The position numbers were made by a program, and so were the translations under genes. 64,000 nt of DNA, from assembly GCA_026008535.1 (NCBI GenBank), contig BRKX01000006.1, positions 3,990,501-4,054,500 on the forward strand, read 5' to 3'. How positions within the stretch are numbered: the stretch's first letter is position 1; each line of letters begins with the position of its first letter. Positions 37,405 to 48,968 of the stretch are shown one piece after another. The notes under the pieces were generated by a model. It ran no database searches, was not told the DNA's origin, and saw only the letters and a list, made by a program, of their open reading frames with translations. The stretch comes from Perilla frutescens (Eukaryota > Streptophyta > Magnoliopsida > Lamiales > Lamiaceae).

Positions 37405-37890
37405 AGATAATAACAAATATATATAACAATATTAGCAAAAATAGAGGTGAATATTAGCAGGATATTTTTAACTAAATAATATGTTGATATCTATTAACAA
37501 AATTTAAAGACACGAATTACTCTAATACATTGCCTCATTTTTTCTAACAAAAAAAATATTCATATTTTTTACTCATGGGAATAGACCATTAGGGAATTAC
37601 AAATTACATAGCAACAATTATATATATCAATATTAGCAAAAATATAGGTGAACATTAGCAGGATATTTAACTACACAATATGTTCATGTCTTTTAACAAA
37701 ATTAAAAGAAATGAATTATTCTAATGCATTGCCTCATTTTTTTCTAAAGAAAATTATAAATTCGTATCTTTTATTGATGTGAATAGTATATTAGGAAATA
37801 ACATATTACATAGTAGCAAATATATATAACAATTTTAGTGAAAACATAAGTGAGCATTAGTAGCATAATGAACTAAATATTGTAAATTTT
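37405..37890. repeat. ~200-bp tandem repeat, about 2.5 copies
   Basis: The block TATATATAACAATATTAGCA, then GGTGAATATTAGCAGGATAT, AATATGTTGATAT, TAACAAAATT and CATTGCCTCATTTTTT, recurs starting near 37410, 37615 and 37810. The copies differ by scattered substitutions and small indels; the third is truncated. It lies in the left half of the inverted-repeat element. Confidence 0.75.
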
Positions 37891-38385
37891 ATAATATGCA
37901 ACTCAATACTCAATCAAAATAATATTATTCATGTATACAATATGATTTCAAAAAAGTGACGAACACATATAAGAGTAATGCAAAAATACTCATATTCAGG
38001 ATTGTATAAAAAACATATATAGTATGATTAATTTATGATTTCCACATAATTTTGCATTGCATTTGTTCATAATGATTGGTCCGGTTTTTATCGGACCATC
38101 TTCACAAGACATCCTGTAGTGAATATTTGCATCCTTAGCTATTCGTCCTTTGTATATGTTAGTGTCTGCACCGATAATTGCAACACAATATTAAGCTATA
38201 AACACAATATGTAGCCTCTTGAATTTACTCTCGCCTCACAACATCACTGTCTGAGTCGCTTATGGAGTTCTTCTCTTACCTTCTCTTATTATTCTTATCT
38301 TTAAGTATTTCTTTACCTGCATCCACATGATAGTTAACATGCTAAACACCAGATATGGTAACAAGCTCTACATATATTGCTTAAA

Positions 38386-38815
38386 TGGACAAATACATTT
38401 GCATCCAAATAATATGTTCATGCTATCATCCAAATCTTAATATGCTATCAAATTCAGAAAATATTGCTAAATTATATAATGTGTGTTGATTAAAATAAGC
38501 AGATGCATCACCCTTCATGTAAAAATCCAATAATGCACAAAAAAAAAACGCACACACTACTCCACATGCTAATATGAACACGGATAATTGCTAACATCAA
38601 CATCATCTATTTGCAAATACTATGTTCATGCTATCATCCAAATCCTAATATACTATCAAATTCAGGAAATAATGCTAAATTGTATAATGTGTTGATTAAA
38701 ATAAGCAGATGTTACCTTCATGTAAAAATCCAATAATGCACAACAAAAAAGAAAAAAATAACGCAAACACTACTCCACATGTTAATATGAACACAAATAA
38801 TTGCTAACATCAACG
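38386..38815. repeat. ~215-bp tandem repeat, two copies
   Basis: The phrases ATGTTCATGCTATCATCCAA, CTATCAAATTCAG, AAAATAAGCAGATG, CTTCATGTAAAAATCCAATA and CACTACTCCACATG appear in the same order in both halves (38386-38600 and 38605-38815). It lies in the right half of the inverted-repeat element and is unrelated by eye to the left-half repeat. Confidence 0.8.
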
Positions 38816-39558
38816 ACATTAATTGCTACCATTACAATCATTAATCCACCAGTTGCATATGCTAATATTGACAAAACAACCGATTGTGTTGACTATTATT
38901 AACATGCATAAATGCCATTAACAAAATATACAGACTATGGTTCTTAGAAATTAATACAAAGGATACTGATTACGCTTCTTAAAAATATAAAAGATACAGA
39001 TTATTTTTCTTAGAAAGGCATCAACAAAATATATCCACGTCAAATCAACACACAACATTTAATATTCTTAAGACCACTTCATTAAGTTACCTTTGATGCG
39101 TTTGGAAGAATTCTTGTCAGTCATCTCTTAATATTTGCTCTTCAGTTCCTATATACAACGCACGCTTGATATTTGTCTACGAATCTCGTCTAGTTTTTTG
39201 CCCCTCAGATGAACTAACTTATTTGCTATTAGTCTTCTCTAGGTTTTTCATAATGGCGGAATTCATTTTGTAGCAAGATATATGAATGTGACGTGTAATG
39301 GTTTTCATTATGGAGAAGTTTCCATATTTTTAAGGATTCCATGCCATGTTTATCACCTAGATAACAGAGAACGTGAATAAATCGTGATTTAAGATTATAC
39401 TGTTTTACCCTTTTTTAATCATAATAAATACTGATTCATAGATTATTTGCTATTAAACTCCTAAATCTATGATCCAATCTTGTCCATCCATACTAATGAG
39501 ATGTATGGTTATAAATGGTTCTTAGTTTATACATAGAGGGGGGTTTTCATTTTAACCA

Positions 39559-39563
<5 letters not shown>

Positions 39564-39604
<41 letters not shown>

Positions 39605-40677
39605 GTTGATTATAATGAGGATTATGCTTCGCATGTAAATATGAAAATCAACTTGTTTATTATAATTTACTATTTTTCTTACCATATTTTAATTTGTGTT
39701 AAAAATAATTAGTACTAAAATATAAGAAGAAAAGTATTACAAAATATTTTTAAAAAAATTTCTTACCATATTTTAATTTGTGTTAAAAAATAATTGGTAC
39801 TAAAATATAAGAAGAAAAGCATTGCAAAATATTTTTAAAAAGTAAAATCAAAATATGGTAAGAACACTTAAATTATCAATGAAAATGTTAGAATTTTAAA
39901 TTTGATGTATTGATGAAAATAGATAATTGTATCAATAGATAAATAAATAAATAATAGAAAGAAAAAAAAGTAGAATATAGAAATATGATGAATTAAAAGA
40001 ATAGACTAGATAAAGAGAAATCTAGATAAACAGAGATAATGTGCACATGTGCAATTGTTAGAGAAAAATCAAGACTAATCCAAATTATTTTGTGTTAGTG
40101 ATGACTTAGACAATTATAAATTGAAGTGTTTGTAGTCCATTTTCTATTAGTATGGCTCAGACAATTAATATTTATAATTTTTTTCTTTTTTGTCAATTTC
40201 AATTTGTTATGCTTTATTTTAATTTTATACTGGTTAATTGTGGGTTCATTCTACCCAGTTATAGTATATTTTAATCTTTTAATGGAAATGCGGGCACACA
40301 CAACACATTTAGTAATAAAAAACCACTAGCTAACATGCACATATAATTCTTCAACTCGCATATTTTATAACAAAAGTTGGACCTAAATCAAAAATGAAAA
40401 GCTAAAAGAACTAGCTAGGGATACTTAAAAGAGTCACTTAAACATGTCAACAGACAATATGCTTAATGTTGATGAGATGAGATGAACAATCACACAATAA
40501 CACTATATTAGACTGATACTTCCACGTATACCAGGTAGTGACACTGTACTGTTCTACTTCCCATCAAAGATAAGATTGTTTAACATTTTAGAAAAAAAAA
40601 TTCTCCATCCACCTTTGGCCTTCAAACTACTATTGCTATCATTATCTTCAATATTGCCCTTCATCTCCCTTTCCTAC

Positions 40678-40747
<70 letters not shown>

Positions 40748-41132
40748 GCTCCCCCTCTTGTTGTTACTCTTCCCAGCACATACAAAATAGTATAATTTTG
40801 ATCGTATAGCGACACCAACATTGTCCTTGTGAATCGATTCATTTTCTTTACTACCCCTACTATTGTGTGTATCTACACCACTCTCATCTATTTCTCAGGT
40901 GTGGACCTCAAATTCAACTAGACAGATAAACATAAAAACAGTTAAGGAAATTGTAACATCGGTTAAAAGTTGGTGTTTTTCTTTCTTATTATCTTTAAAT
41001 ACTCAAGGGAGCTGGCTATGGTGCACGTCATGCTCAATAAATCCATATAGTTAAAATGGAATATGATTTTGCAGAACATGTGCATTAACGAGTAGACGGT
41101 GCACACTGACAGCGTAATGGTAATGCAACAAA
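39564..41132. other. AT-rich interval with simple and tandem repeats
   Basis: No gene seen. It holds the (TA)n tract at 39565-39602 and a tandem duplication of about 83 bp (39676-39758 and 39759-39840, TTCTTACCATATTTTAATTT). A stretch at 39850-39920 (GAAAATGTTAGAATTTTAAA) has a dispersed relative at 49700-49760. The (CT)n tract at 40681-40742 follows. 41098-41132 is the left flank of the CACTA-like element and is related to 51483. Confidence 0.55.
40681..40742. repeat. (CT)n microsatellite
   Basis: About thirty-one CT units. In one frame this gives a Ser/Leu run inside a spurious ORF. Confidence 0.95.
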
Positions 41133-41291
41133 TACTACAACATATTTGCTATTTAGTGGCGACATATATGGTAGCTAACATAAAAATTATTGCCGCCAAA
41201 TTGGATTAGCAACTAAAAAACTCACCGTGGAGATCGTCATTATAGAGTTGTCGTTAATCCATCTTCGTGACAATTTAATTTCATCGCTAAC

Positions 41292-41331
<40 letters not shown>

Positions 41332-43248
41332 CAATATTCAACCACCATCTTTGACTTTGACAACCATGAACTTTTGGCTATTGATTTCATTTTGCTATTT
41401 CAATGTATATACAAACCAATATATGATTACAAGAAATGAAAGTTGTATTCATTTCATTTTGTTATTTCAATGAACATACAAACCAAAATATGATTATAGG
41501 AAACGAATATACAACTAAATCTACAAATATTTCACCAAAAATACATAGTATCATAGTAGAAAAAAAAATATGACCATGAACAATTTTAGAAGCCAACATT
41601 GTAAGTAGTAATATTGTGGCAGAACCACAATCTAAAATAATGAAAGCTGACACAAAAAAAAGATCATACAAGAGGGTTGTGCTACTATCCTAGTGTTTCG
41701 ATGCTGAAAAGGGCATCTTCTTCCTCTTTGAGACAATATTAATCTTCTTCATCTTCAATTATCTTTGACAAATGGTGTCTCTAGAAAAATGCAATCCGAA
41801 TTAGTAATACCTGAATCATAACAAAGAACTCCATCATTCCATGAATAAAAATCCACTAGACACGAATATGACCATGAATTCCATTAAAACTGTCTCAAGT
41901 GCGTCTCTGGAAAGCTAAAACTTTACTTCCATCTCGTTCAATGGAGAATAGGTGTAATCTTGTAGCTATCAACAACTTAGAAAAAGTAAAAATGAGAAAG
42001 TCTAGCAGAACTACCGAAATAAGATTTCAAACATTCCCATGTCAGTTATTTATTCATTCTAGTGGTGAAATAAGATATGATTTCAAACAGTTTTCAATGT
42101 GCATCTCTATAGTTAGTTGGTTGGAGAATAATTGGTAACATTAGTTTATTCGGGATACTTTGATAGTAACACTGGCCACTTAATTAGTTAATGTCTTACC
42201 CTTATTCTCCACAATTCGAGCCATAGATTTCTCAAGTGGAAGAACCCTTACATCAAAAGTGTTTATCAGCAAAACGTACATTATGGCTTAGAATAAATTA
42301 AGACCATATAAAGGCTAAAATATTCAACAATTGTTGCAGAAAGATTGTATTTGATTGTGTCATATACAGGCAATAAGAACATATATTTATTATTACTAGG
42401 AATTCTATTAAGGCCTCTGACCCTGAGCTAACAACTATACAAAACTACAGAATTCCAGTTCCACCACATCTCCGTCTGGTCAAACTAAAGAACTCCATCC
42501 TCCTCTGACATCCCTAAATTGTTAATGTATAACTATTATTCTCATGTATAATGACTAGAGGCCATAGTTATTCTTCTAAATGTGTTTCGCAAACCAAAAG
42601 CTTATACAATATGGAATCATTGCCTAACTAGAGTCTAGAGGGTTAGCACTTCTCTGTTCCTAGTCCACTCCATATGTCAGATTATCAAGGCCATAGAGAT
42701 AGCAACCTATGCTATGAGAAATCAAATGATATAACAATGAATACAAACTAATAAATAATAAAATAACTTCTAGCAATTCATTCACCAATCAAGATAAACT
42801 TCCTCAGATATGTTCTTTCCCAAGAATTCATCATTAAAAAAAACATTTCTCAAATGTACAAAATGGAGAAGAATATCACATTGTAGAAAAATCCCAAATT
42901 AATAAAAGATTTATCGCTCATGGTATTGCTTTCTTGGATATTGCAGCTCTGTAACTCATATTCTAATTGAAAAGAAAATGATTAGTATATAATATATACA
43001 CTCTAGACATTACCACTTAAGAGAATTCCAACATATATCAAGAATATAAATCAGAGCAATACATCAAAAAATACTTCAGTTTTCCATTAAATCTATCAAA
43101 AAGCTCATTACAACAACTAAATACTTTTAGAAATAAAATGACATGAGCATTAATATCATACGTCCTAATATTGTAATGAACAAAAGTGTTTACAAAAACA
43201 ACTTATAGTAATTTTTAAGAATGATTAAATCAAAGTCAAGAATACTGA

Positions 43249-43322
43249 GAAGTTCTAACCGGTGTCCCAAATGGTAAGCTTCTAGTTCTTCCCACCAACC
43301 GTGAGAAACTTGATCTTAAAAG
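43249..43322 (-). pseudogene. captured Rab GTPase (RABC/Rab18-type) exon fragment
   Basis: The minus strand reads FKIKFLTVGGKN, stop, KLTIWDTG, matching the switch I-switch II stretch of plant RABC/Rab18 GTPases (FK.K.LTVGGK.LKLTIWDTAGQERF). After GACACCG the sequence is GTTAGAAC, consistent with an original splice donor in the WDTAGQE region, and ATAAG precedes the TTT codon as a possible acceptor. This suggests capture of genomic DNA with introns. One internal stop. Other Rab exons were not convincingly found. The fragment has no GTPase activity by itself. Confidence 0.6.
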
Positions 43323-43752
43323 CTTATAAGAAACATATCATTAGTCACTAACTATCCAAAAAGCAGTAAACACTCCCAAAAGAGATACAATACCTAACTA
43401 TCTACATAACTAACGAAACAATAATCAAAAGTAGCTTATGACAAGTCCAGACAGAAACGTGCACAACTCCAAGAAAGACTCAATTTTTAAAACTGAGCAG
43501 CACATCGAAATCATCAAAAGATTAAAAACGATTTAATTCAAATGATATCATATAAAGAATTTCTTTCGTTGATCAGCAGAGAACCTTGATTTAGGAGTTA
43601 GGGTTTGTTAGTTCTTCGGCTGCAGCAGTGTATAACCAAGCTAATATCAAAGAACATTTTCTCCGCATATTGAAAGTTCTTGAAACTTGATGACTAGTTA
43701 GGAAGATCATCATCGTGCCTCAATGTTAGCTCTCACATATTTGATCTCCAAC

Positions 43753-44132
43753 TATTGAAAAAGTAACAGCACCATGTTTAAAATGAAGCAAGAAATGTTT
43801 GTGATAATTTCAGAAGATGATGTTTTGCGTCTACTGATGTATATCTTTTTAATGTATATTTAGGTTACAAATATTGACATATATATATACAAGCAGAGAG
43901 AACATTCTAGACTAGGGCAAGCTATACAAGGTATTGTCGTATTCCGCAAGATATACAAGATATGGGCATGCGGCTGCTTAACCTCCAAGCTACACACGGG
44001 CTGCTTAACCTCCAAGATACGGGCCCTTGTTGTAGTATCTACTATGTGACCTCTTCTTCCATCTTTTGTATATGATGTGGCGTCCAACGTGGAACTATAG
44101 AAGAATCTGAAGAATCTACCTTATGCTTAACA
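43753..44132 (-). repeat. copia 3' LTR
   Basis: The minus strand starts TGTTAAGCATAAGGTAG and ends in CAATA in place of CAACA. It pairs with the LTR at 48594. The sequence TTCTTCAGATTCTTCTATA on the minus strand is an extra segment of about 19 bp not in the other LTR. The pol reading frame runs about 90 bp into it, to a stop at 44042. Confidence 0.93.
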
Positions 44133-44141
44133 GCCCCCCGC
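44133..44141 (-). promoter_or_regulatory. copia polypurine tract
   Basis: The minus-strand sequence GCGGGGGGC directly precedes the 3' LTR start TGTTAAGC. A purine-rich run at this place primes plus-strand DNA synthesis in LTR retrotransposons. Confidence 0.75.
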
Positions 44142-47100
44142 AAACCGAGTGAGGGGGAGGAAATGACGTGAAGAAAATTCTGAAACCGAGTGAAGGTTTG
44201 ACCTGAGAGAGCTTTTGTGAACCCGTCAGCAATCTGAGCATGAGAAGGAAGATGCTGAACTCGAACCCGATTATTTAAGACATGCTCACGAACAAAATGG
44301 AAATCAACTTTCGCATGTTTAATCCGAGAATGGAAAACGGGATTGGTAGAAAGAGCCACTGCCCCTAAGTTATCAACCCAAACAACTGAGGGCTTATGAT
44401 GAACAATTTGCAACTCAAAGAGTAAGGAATGTAGCCACAACACATCACAAGTAACCTGCATGAGACTGCGAAATTCAGTCTCGGTGCTAGAACCGGAGAC
44501 AGTGTTTTGTTTCTTTGCACTCCATGAGATGAGATTACCACCCAAGAAAACACATGTTCGAGAAGTGGATTTTCTGTCATCTCGGTCAGAAGCCCAATCA
44601 GAATCTGCATAGGCCACAATATCAAGGTTTAAGGAAGGTTTGAAAAACAAGCCATAGTCTAAAGTACCAGCCAAGTAACGAAGAATTCGCTTCACTGCTT
44701 TCCAGTGAGTATCCAAGGGTGATTGCATATATTGGCTGACTTTGTTGACGCTGAAAGACACATCCGGTTGTGTGATCGTAGCATACTGTAAGGTACCAAC
44801 AATTCTCCGATATAATGTTGAACTAACGGAAGATTGACCATCAAATTTAGAAAGACCAGGTGTGCTAATCATAGGACTTGCTAAACCTTTAGCTTCAGTC
44901 ATGTTTACCTTAAAGAAAACATCACAGATATACTGGCGTTGGCTGAGAAATAATCCATCTTGAGTTCGACTGAAACAAACACCAAGAAACTGAGTTAACG
45001 AACCCAAATCCTTGAGAGAAAAATGTTGGCGCAACAGTTGAACAATTGTATTTATCTCAAGTATATTATCTCCGGTAAGCAAAATATCGTCGACATAAGT
45101 AATTAACAAGGTGAAGGAATTTAAAGTGCGTCGATAAAACAAACAAGGATCAGCTTTCGATTGAAGAAAATTCAAAGACCGGAGAACAGCACCAAGTTTA
45201 AGATTCCAAGCCCGTGAGGCTTGTTTGAGGCCATAAATAGCCTTAGATAATTTGCAAACCAAGGGTCACCGTCCTGAAACTTCAAATCTGGGCGGCTGAG
45301 ACATGTAAATGTCCTCACTTAAATCACCATTCAAGAAGGCATTATCGACATCAATTTATCGAATCGTCCAAGAACGAGAGAGAGCAATAGTAAAACCGTG
45401 TGCACTGTGAACGGCTTGATGACTGGACTAAAAGTATCAGAATAATCAAGACCAAAAGTCTGAGTGAAGCCTCGCGCAACTAAGCGAGCTTTGTGTCGGG
45501 CAATGGAACCATCAGAATTGCGCTTAAGTTTGAATATCCACTTGCAACTAACAAGCTCTTTATTGGGTGGAAGGGGACACAAAACCCATGTTTTGTTGCA
45601 CAGTAAAGCATCATATTCTTGGTGCATGGCCTCCCTCCAGGAAGAAACTTACAAACCTTCCTGAGCAGACAAAGGTTCACGCTCAGTTGGAGAAGCAAAA
45701 ACAGTCAACACCTTTGGTTTAAAGATTCCCAATTTAGATCGAGTAGTCATAGGATGCACATTATGAACAATTTGTGTGGCTGCAGCTGGCTCAATACTAC
45801 CTGAATCACCTGAAACATTCTCAACACTAACATTAGTAGGTAACGAGATAGGAGAACTGTGTATTGGTGAAGCTATACTTAAAGTCTAGTCAGAGGTGGA
45901 TGAAGGAACGGGAGAAGTGGGAGAGAAGGACGAAGCAACGTTGGAAAGAAGTGGAGACTGAGATGTTGGTGATGTAGGAAGGTGCGGAACAGCTTGTAGA
46001 GAGGGTGACTCGGTGGAAGGTAAGAGAGTAGGAGAAGAGGTGATGAAAGGGTCACTCAAGATAGAATGAGAGGAAGACAAAGCAGATTTTTGAGTGAAGT
46101 GGAAGACCTTTTCATTGAAAACAACATGCCGGCTGACAATGATTTTTCCAGAAGGTAACAAGACCTTGTACCCTTTATATGATGGACTATAGCCTATGAA
46201 TGTCCCTGTATCACTGCGAAAATCCAACTTGTGAGCATTGTAAGGACGAAGAAAAAGAAAACACAGACAACCAAAGGTCTTAAGGGAGTGAATATCAGGC
46301 TTAGCGGTGGTGAGGACTTCAAGAGGACAGAGGTAATTAAGAATTTTGCTAGGTGTATGATTAATGATATGAACTGCAGACACGAAAGCATCATCCCAAA
46401 AAGTTTGAGGCATGTGTAAATGAGCTAAAAGTGAAAGAGCAACTTCAACGATTTGTCTGTGTTTGCGTTCAGCCAACCCATTTTGCTCGGGTGTGTAAGG
46501 ACAGGATAATCGATGATGAATTCCATGTTCTATAAAAAATTTTGAAAGAGGTTTGTATTCCGAATCTCCATCACTTTGAACCATCTTAATTTTTCGATCA
46601 TAGAGATTCTCAACAAGGGTCTTGAATTGGAGGAAAGCTTGAGGGGTATCAACCTTAGATTTTAGGAGATATATCCAAACAAAACGAGAGGCATGATCAA
46701 TAAAAGAAACATAATAAAAATAACCATTATTAGACTTGACAGGAGATGGTCCCCAAAGATATGTGTGAATGAGTTCAAGAAGCTCAAATTTTTTATTACT
46801 ATCACGGAAAGGTAACTTGTGACATTTTGCTTTTAAACAAGAGGTACAAGGTACGATATCCGCATCAACAAAATAGGGAATATGACTAGCAACTAATGCT
46901 CTCTTCACAACATCGAGAGAAGCATGTCCTAGCCTATAATGCCAAAGACTCAAACTATCTTTATTTCCTAGAGAAGTGGTAAAAACTGAAGGGGAAGAAC
47001 GAGACTTGTGCTGAATGAATGGAGATCGAACTGAGGATGAAGAAGACTTAGAACTAGCAAGATTGAAGCTGTAGAGACCCTTGTCAAGCCTCCCGGTGAG

Positions 47101-47535
47101 AAGAACTTCCTTAGTGGTTTGATCCTTCACAAAACAAAGATCAGGATGAAATTCAAAATAAACCCGATTATCTCTGGCGAATTGTGATACACTAATGAGA
47201 TTTTAAGTTATTTGAGGAACATGTAGAAGGGACTTAAGAATAAAAGAATGATTCGAATAAGAAGTAGAAATAGGCTTAAGAATAGAATCACCAATATGAA
47301 GAATGTTCAAACATGTCCCGTTTCCAACTTGCAAGCGTTCTGTTCCTTGATATTCCACTGCCATGTTCAAATTTCCAAAATCATGAGTAACGTGGTGGCT
47401 GGCTCCGGAGTCGGGAAACCAATTCATCTCAGAACCTCCATCATTCTGACTGCCACCCATATTCACCATGTGAGCAGAAGGATTATATCCCATATTATAT
47501 TGGCTTCCATTATAAGAGCCTCCTGAGTTCATGGA
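44133..47535 (-). pseudogene. copia pol (protease, integrase, RT, RNase H), broken
   Basis: Protease: WFPDSGASHHVT near 47430. Integrase: the HHCC-type zinc site (LWHYRLGHAS, CTSCLKAKCHKLPF), then the core. The position normally HTDLWGP reads HTYLWGP, so the first catalytic Asp is replaced by Tyr; the later QSDGDSEY and NGLAERKHR blocks remain. RT: WIFKLKRNSDGSIARHKARL, a frameshift near 45350-45370, then LSKAIYGLKQASRAWN and the YVDD active site. RNase H: YADSDWASDRDDRKSTS and STETEF. Stops interrupt the frame near 47203, 45885 and 45655. No intact polyprotein can be made. Confidence 0.92.
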
Positions 47536-47559
47536 GATTCTCTAACCAGTAGTGTTGTC

Positions 47560-48516
47560 GTTTTGTCCAGAATTATCTGGGTTGAAACTAGGATTGAGTC
47601 GCTCATAACAACAATTTGCAGTATGGCCTAAGACTCTACAGATTTAGCAATGAGGTTTATAATTATTGTTGCATCTTCCACCTCTGCCTCGATAATTATT
47701 TCCTCATCCTCCACCACGATTATTATTCTGATTTCCATAGCCTCATCCGCAATTAAAGTTTTGTGGTCCATAGCTTCGGCCCTGCTGTGCTGGAGAAGCT
47801 ATATGAGCTGTGGGAGAGGAACCTTCAAAGCTGGGACTCGATTGGTCCACCATCTCCAATCTGCTTTCGTAGCTGAGTAGTAATGCCTTCACTTCTCGAA
47901 GGCTGCAAGGCTCAATCCGTGAGGTGAGAGAAACCATCACCGGATTATATTCCGGACCCAATCCAGTAAGAATATGCATAACTTGATTATCATCTGTGAT
48001 TTTTTCACCTGCAGAAGCCAAAACATCAAAATAATTTTTTACTTTATTAAGATAATCTTTCATGCTTTGAGTTCCCTTCTTCAAAGTTTGGAGCTGAAAC
48101 TTCAACTGCATTAATTTTGCCCTCGACTGACTTGCAAAATTTGCTTCCACAATATCCCATATTTCCTTTGAGTTGGCTGAACCAACAACTCCAACAAGAA
48201 CTCCTTCCGTCATCGAAGACAGCAACCAGGATATGATCAACTGATCTTGTCTTCGCCAAGTTAAATACTCGGGATTCAACGTAGCTTCATTAGATGATTT
48301 TCCAGGAATAAACTTATCAGGTATGGAACTAGACTCAAGAAGAAACTTCTCAAGACCAAACCCTTCAATTGTAGCAAGGACTTGTTGCTTCCACAAAAGA
48401 TAGTTCATATCATCCAATTTTGTAGAAATGGATTGTTCCTGCAAAGATATGATCTGGGTAAAAGATCCAGTCAAATTTTGTATTGTAGAAACTTCGGTAA
48501 GAGAAGACTGCTCCAT
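47560..48516 (-). pseudogene. copia gag with zinc knuckle, broken
   Basis: The likely start is MEQSSLTEVS at 48516, after the primer site. The UBN2/copia gag domain is clear: LDDMNYLLWKQQVLATIEG, LSSMTEGVLV, then LMQLKFQLQTLKKG and HILTGLGPEYN. The frame stops at 47743 (GGATGAGGC). After it come two more stops and a CCHC knuckle, C-stop-IC-RVLGHTANCC, whose stop is TAA where CAA would be expected. The stops look like C-to-T transitions. Intact Gag would form the virus-like particle around the RNA. Confidence 0.88.
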
Positions 48517-48581
48517 AATGAAAAAGAAAATAAAGGCCTTTTTTTTATACAAGAACGATGATTCAGAGTCAGGCCTCACCT

Positions 48582-48593
48582 GCTCTGATACCA
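48582..48593 (-). promoter_or_regulatory. primer-binding site for initiator Met tRNA
   Basis: The minus strand immediately after the 5' LTR reads TGGTATCAGAGC, the standard copia primer site complementary to the 3' end of plant initiator tRNA-Met. Confidence 0.93.
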
Positions 48594-48968
48594 TGTTGAA
48601 AAAGTAACAGCACCATGTTTAAAATGAAGCAAGAAATGTTTGTGATAATTTCAGAAGATGATGTTTTGCGTCTACTGATGTATATATTTTCAATGTATCT
48701 TTAGGTTACAAATATTGACATATATATATATATATATATATATACAAGCAGAGAGAACATTCTAGACTAGGGCAAGCTGTACAAGGTATTGTCGTATTCC
48801 GCAAGATATACAAGATATGGGCATGCGGCTGCTTAACCTCCAAGCTACATATGGGCTGTTTAACCTCCAAGATATGGGCCCTTGTTGTAGTATCTACTAC
48901 GTGACCTCTTCTTCCATCTTTTGTATATTACGTGGCATCCAACGTGGAACTCTACCTTATGCTTAACA
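48594..48968 (-). repeat. copia 5' LTR
   Basis: On the minus strand it runs from TGTTAAGCATAAGGTAGAG to ...TTTTTCAACA, retaining proper TG...CA ends. It carries a longer TA tract (48718-48744) than the 3' LTR. Confidence 0.93.

Larger units (their letters stand above)
36889..39563. mobile_element. 2.7-kb element with ~100-bp inverted termini and internal tandem repeats
   Basis: The left end TATAGGTATTGGTTCAAATG, then AAACCCCCC, TATAAACTA, CATCTCATT and TGGTCAAGATTG, is mirrored at 39460-39563 (reverse complement TATAGGGTATGGTTAAAATG, AAACCCCCC, TATAAACTAAGAAC, CATCTCATTAG, GGACAAGATTGG). TA repeats abut both ends (36866-36880 and 39565-39602). The interior is mostly two sets of long tandem repeats with no coding sequence. 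The arrangement recalls Micron-type or Mutator-like non-autonomous elements, but the superfamily is not established. Confidence 0.7.
43753..48968 (-). mobile_element. Ty1/copia LTR retrotransposon, nearly full length, defective
   Basis: Two LTRs (43753-44132 and 48594-48968) share terminal TGTTGAAAAAG / GCTTAACA ends. Flanking 5-mers are CCAAC (43748-43752) and CCAGC (48969-48973), one mismatch. Minus-strand order is LTR, tRNA-Met primer site, gag, protease, integrase, reverse transcriptase, RNase H, polypurine tract, LTR, i.e. copia order (integrase before RT). The LTRs differ by a dozen or so substitutions plus a 19-bp indel and TA-tract length, so the insertion is fairly recent yet already inactive through stops and frameshifts. 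It sits inside a CACTA-like element. Length 5,216 bp. Confidence 0.95.

Noticed and set aside
37405..38815. Regular repeats considered as a CRISPR-like array
   Set aside because: They are long tandem repeats with no short constant repeat and unique spacers, in a plant nuclear transposon setting.
40576..40809. 77-codon ORF with a Ser-Leu run
   Set aside because: Produced by the (CT)n microsatellite; no start context or homology.
42920..42980. Possible second Rab exon on the minus strand (MSYRAAISKKAI resembling SSYYRGAQGI)
   Set aside because: Only a few residues agree and the spacing to the clear exon could not be validated; likely chance.
43860..44087. 75-codon minus-strand ORF
   Set aside because: Lies entirely inside the copia 3' LTR; not an independent gene.
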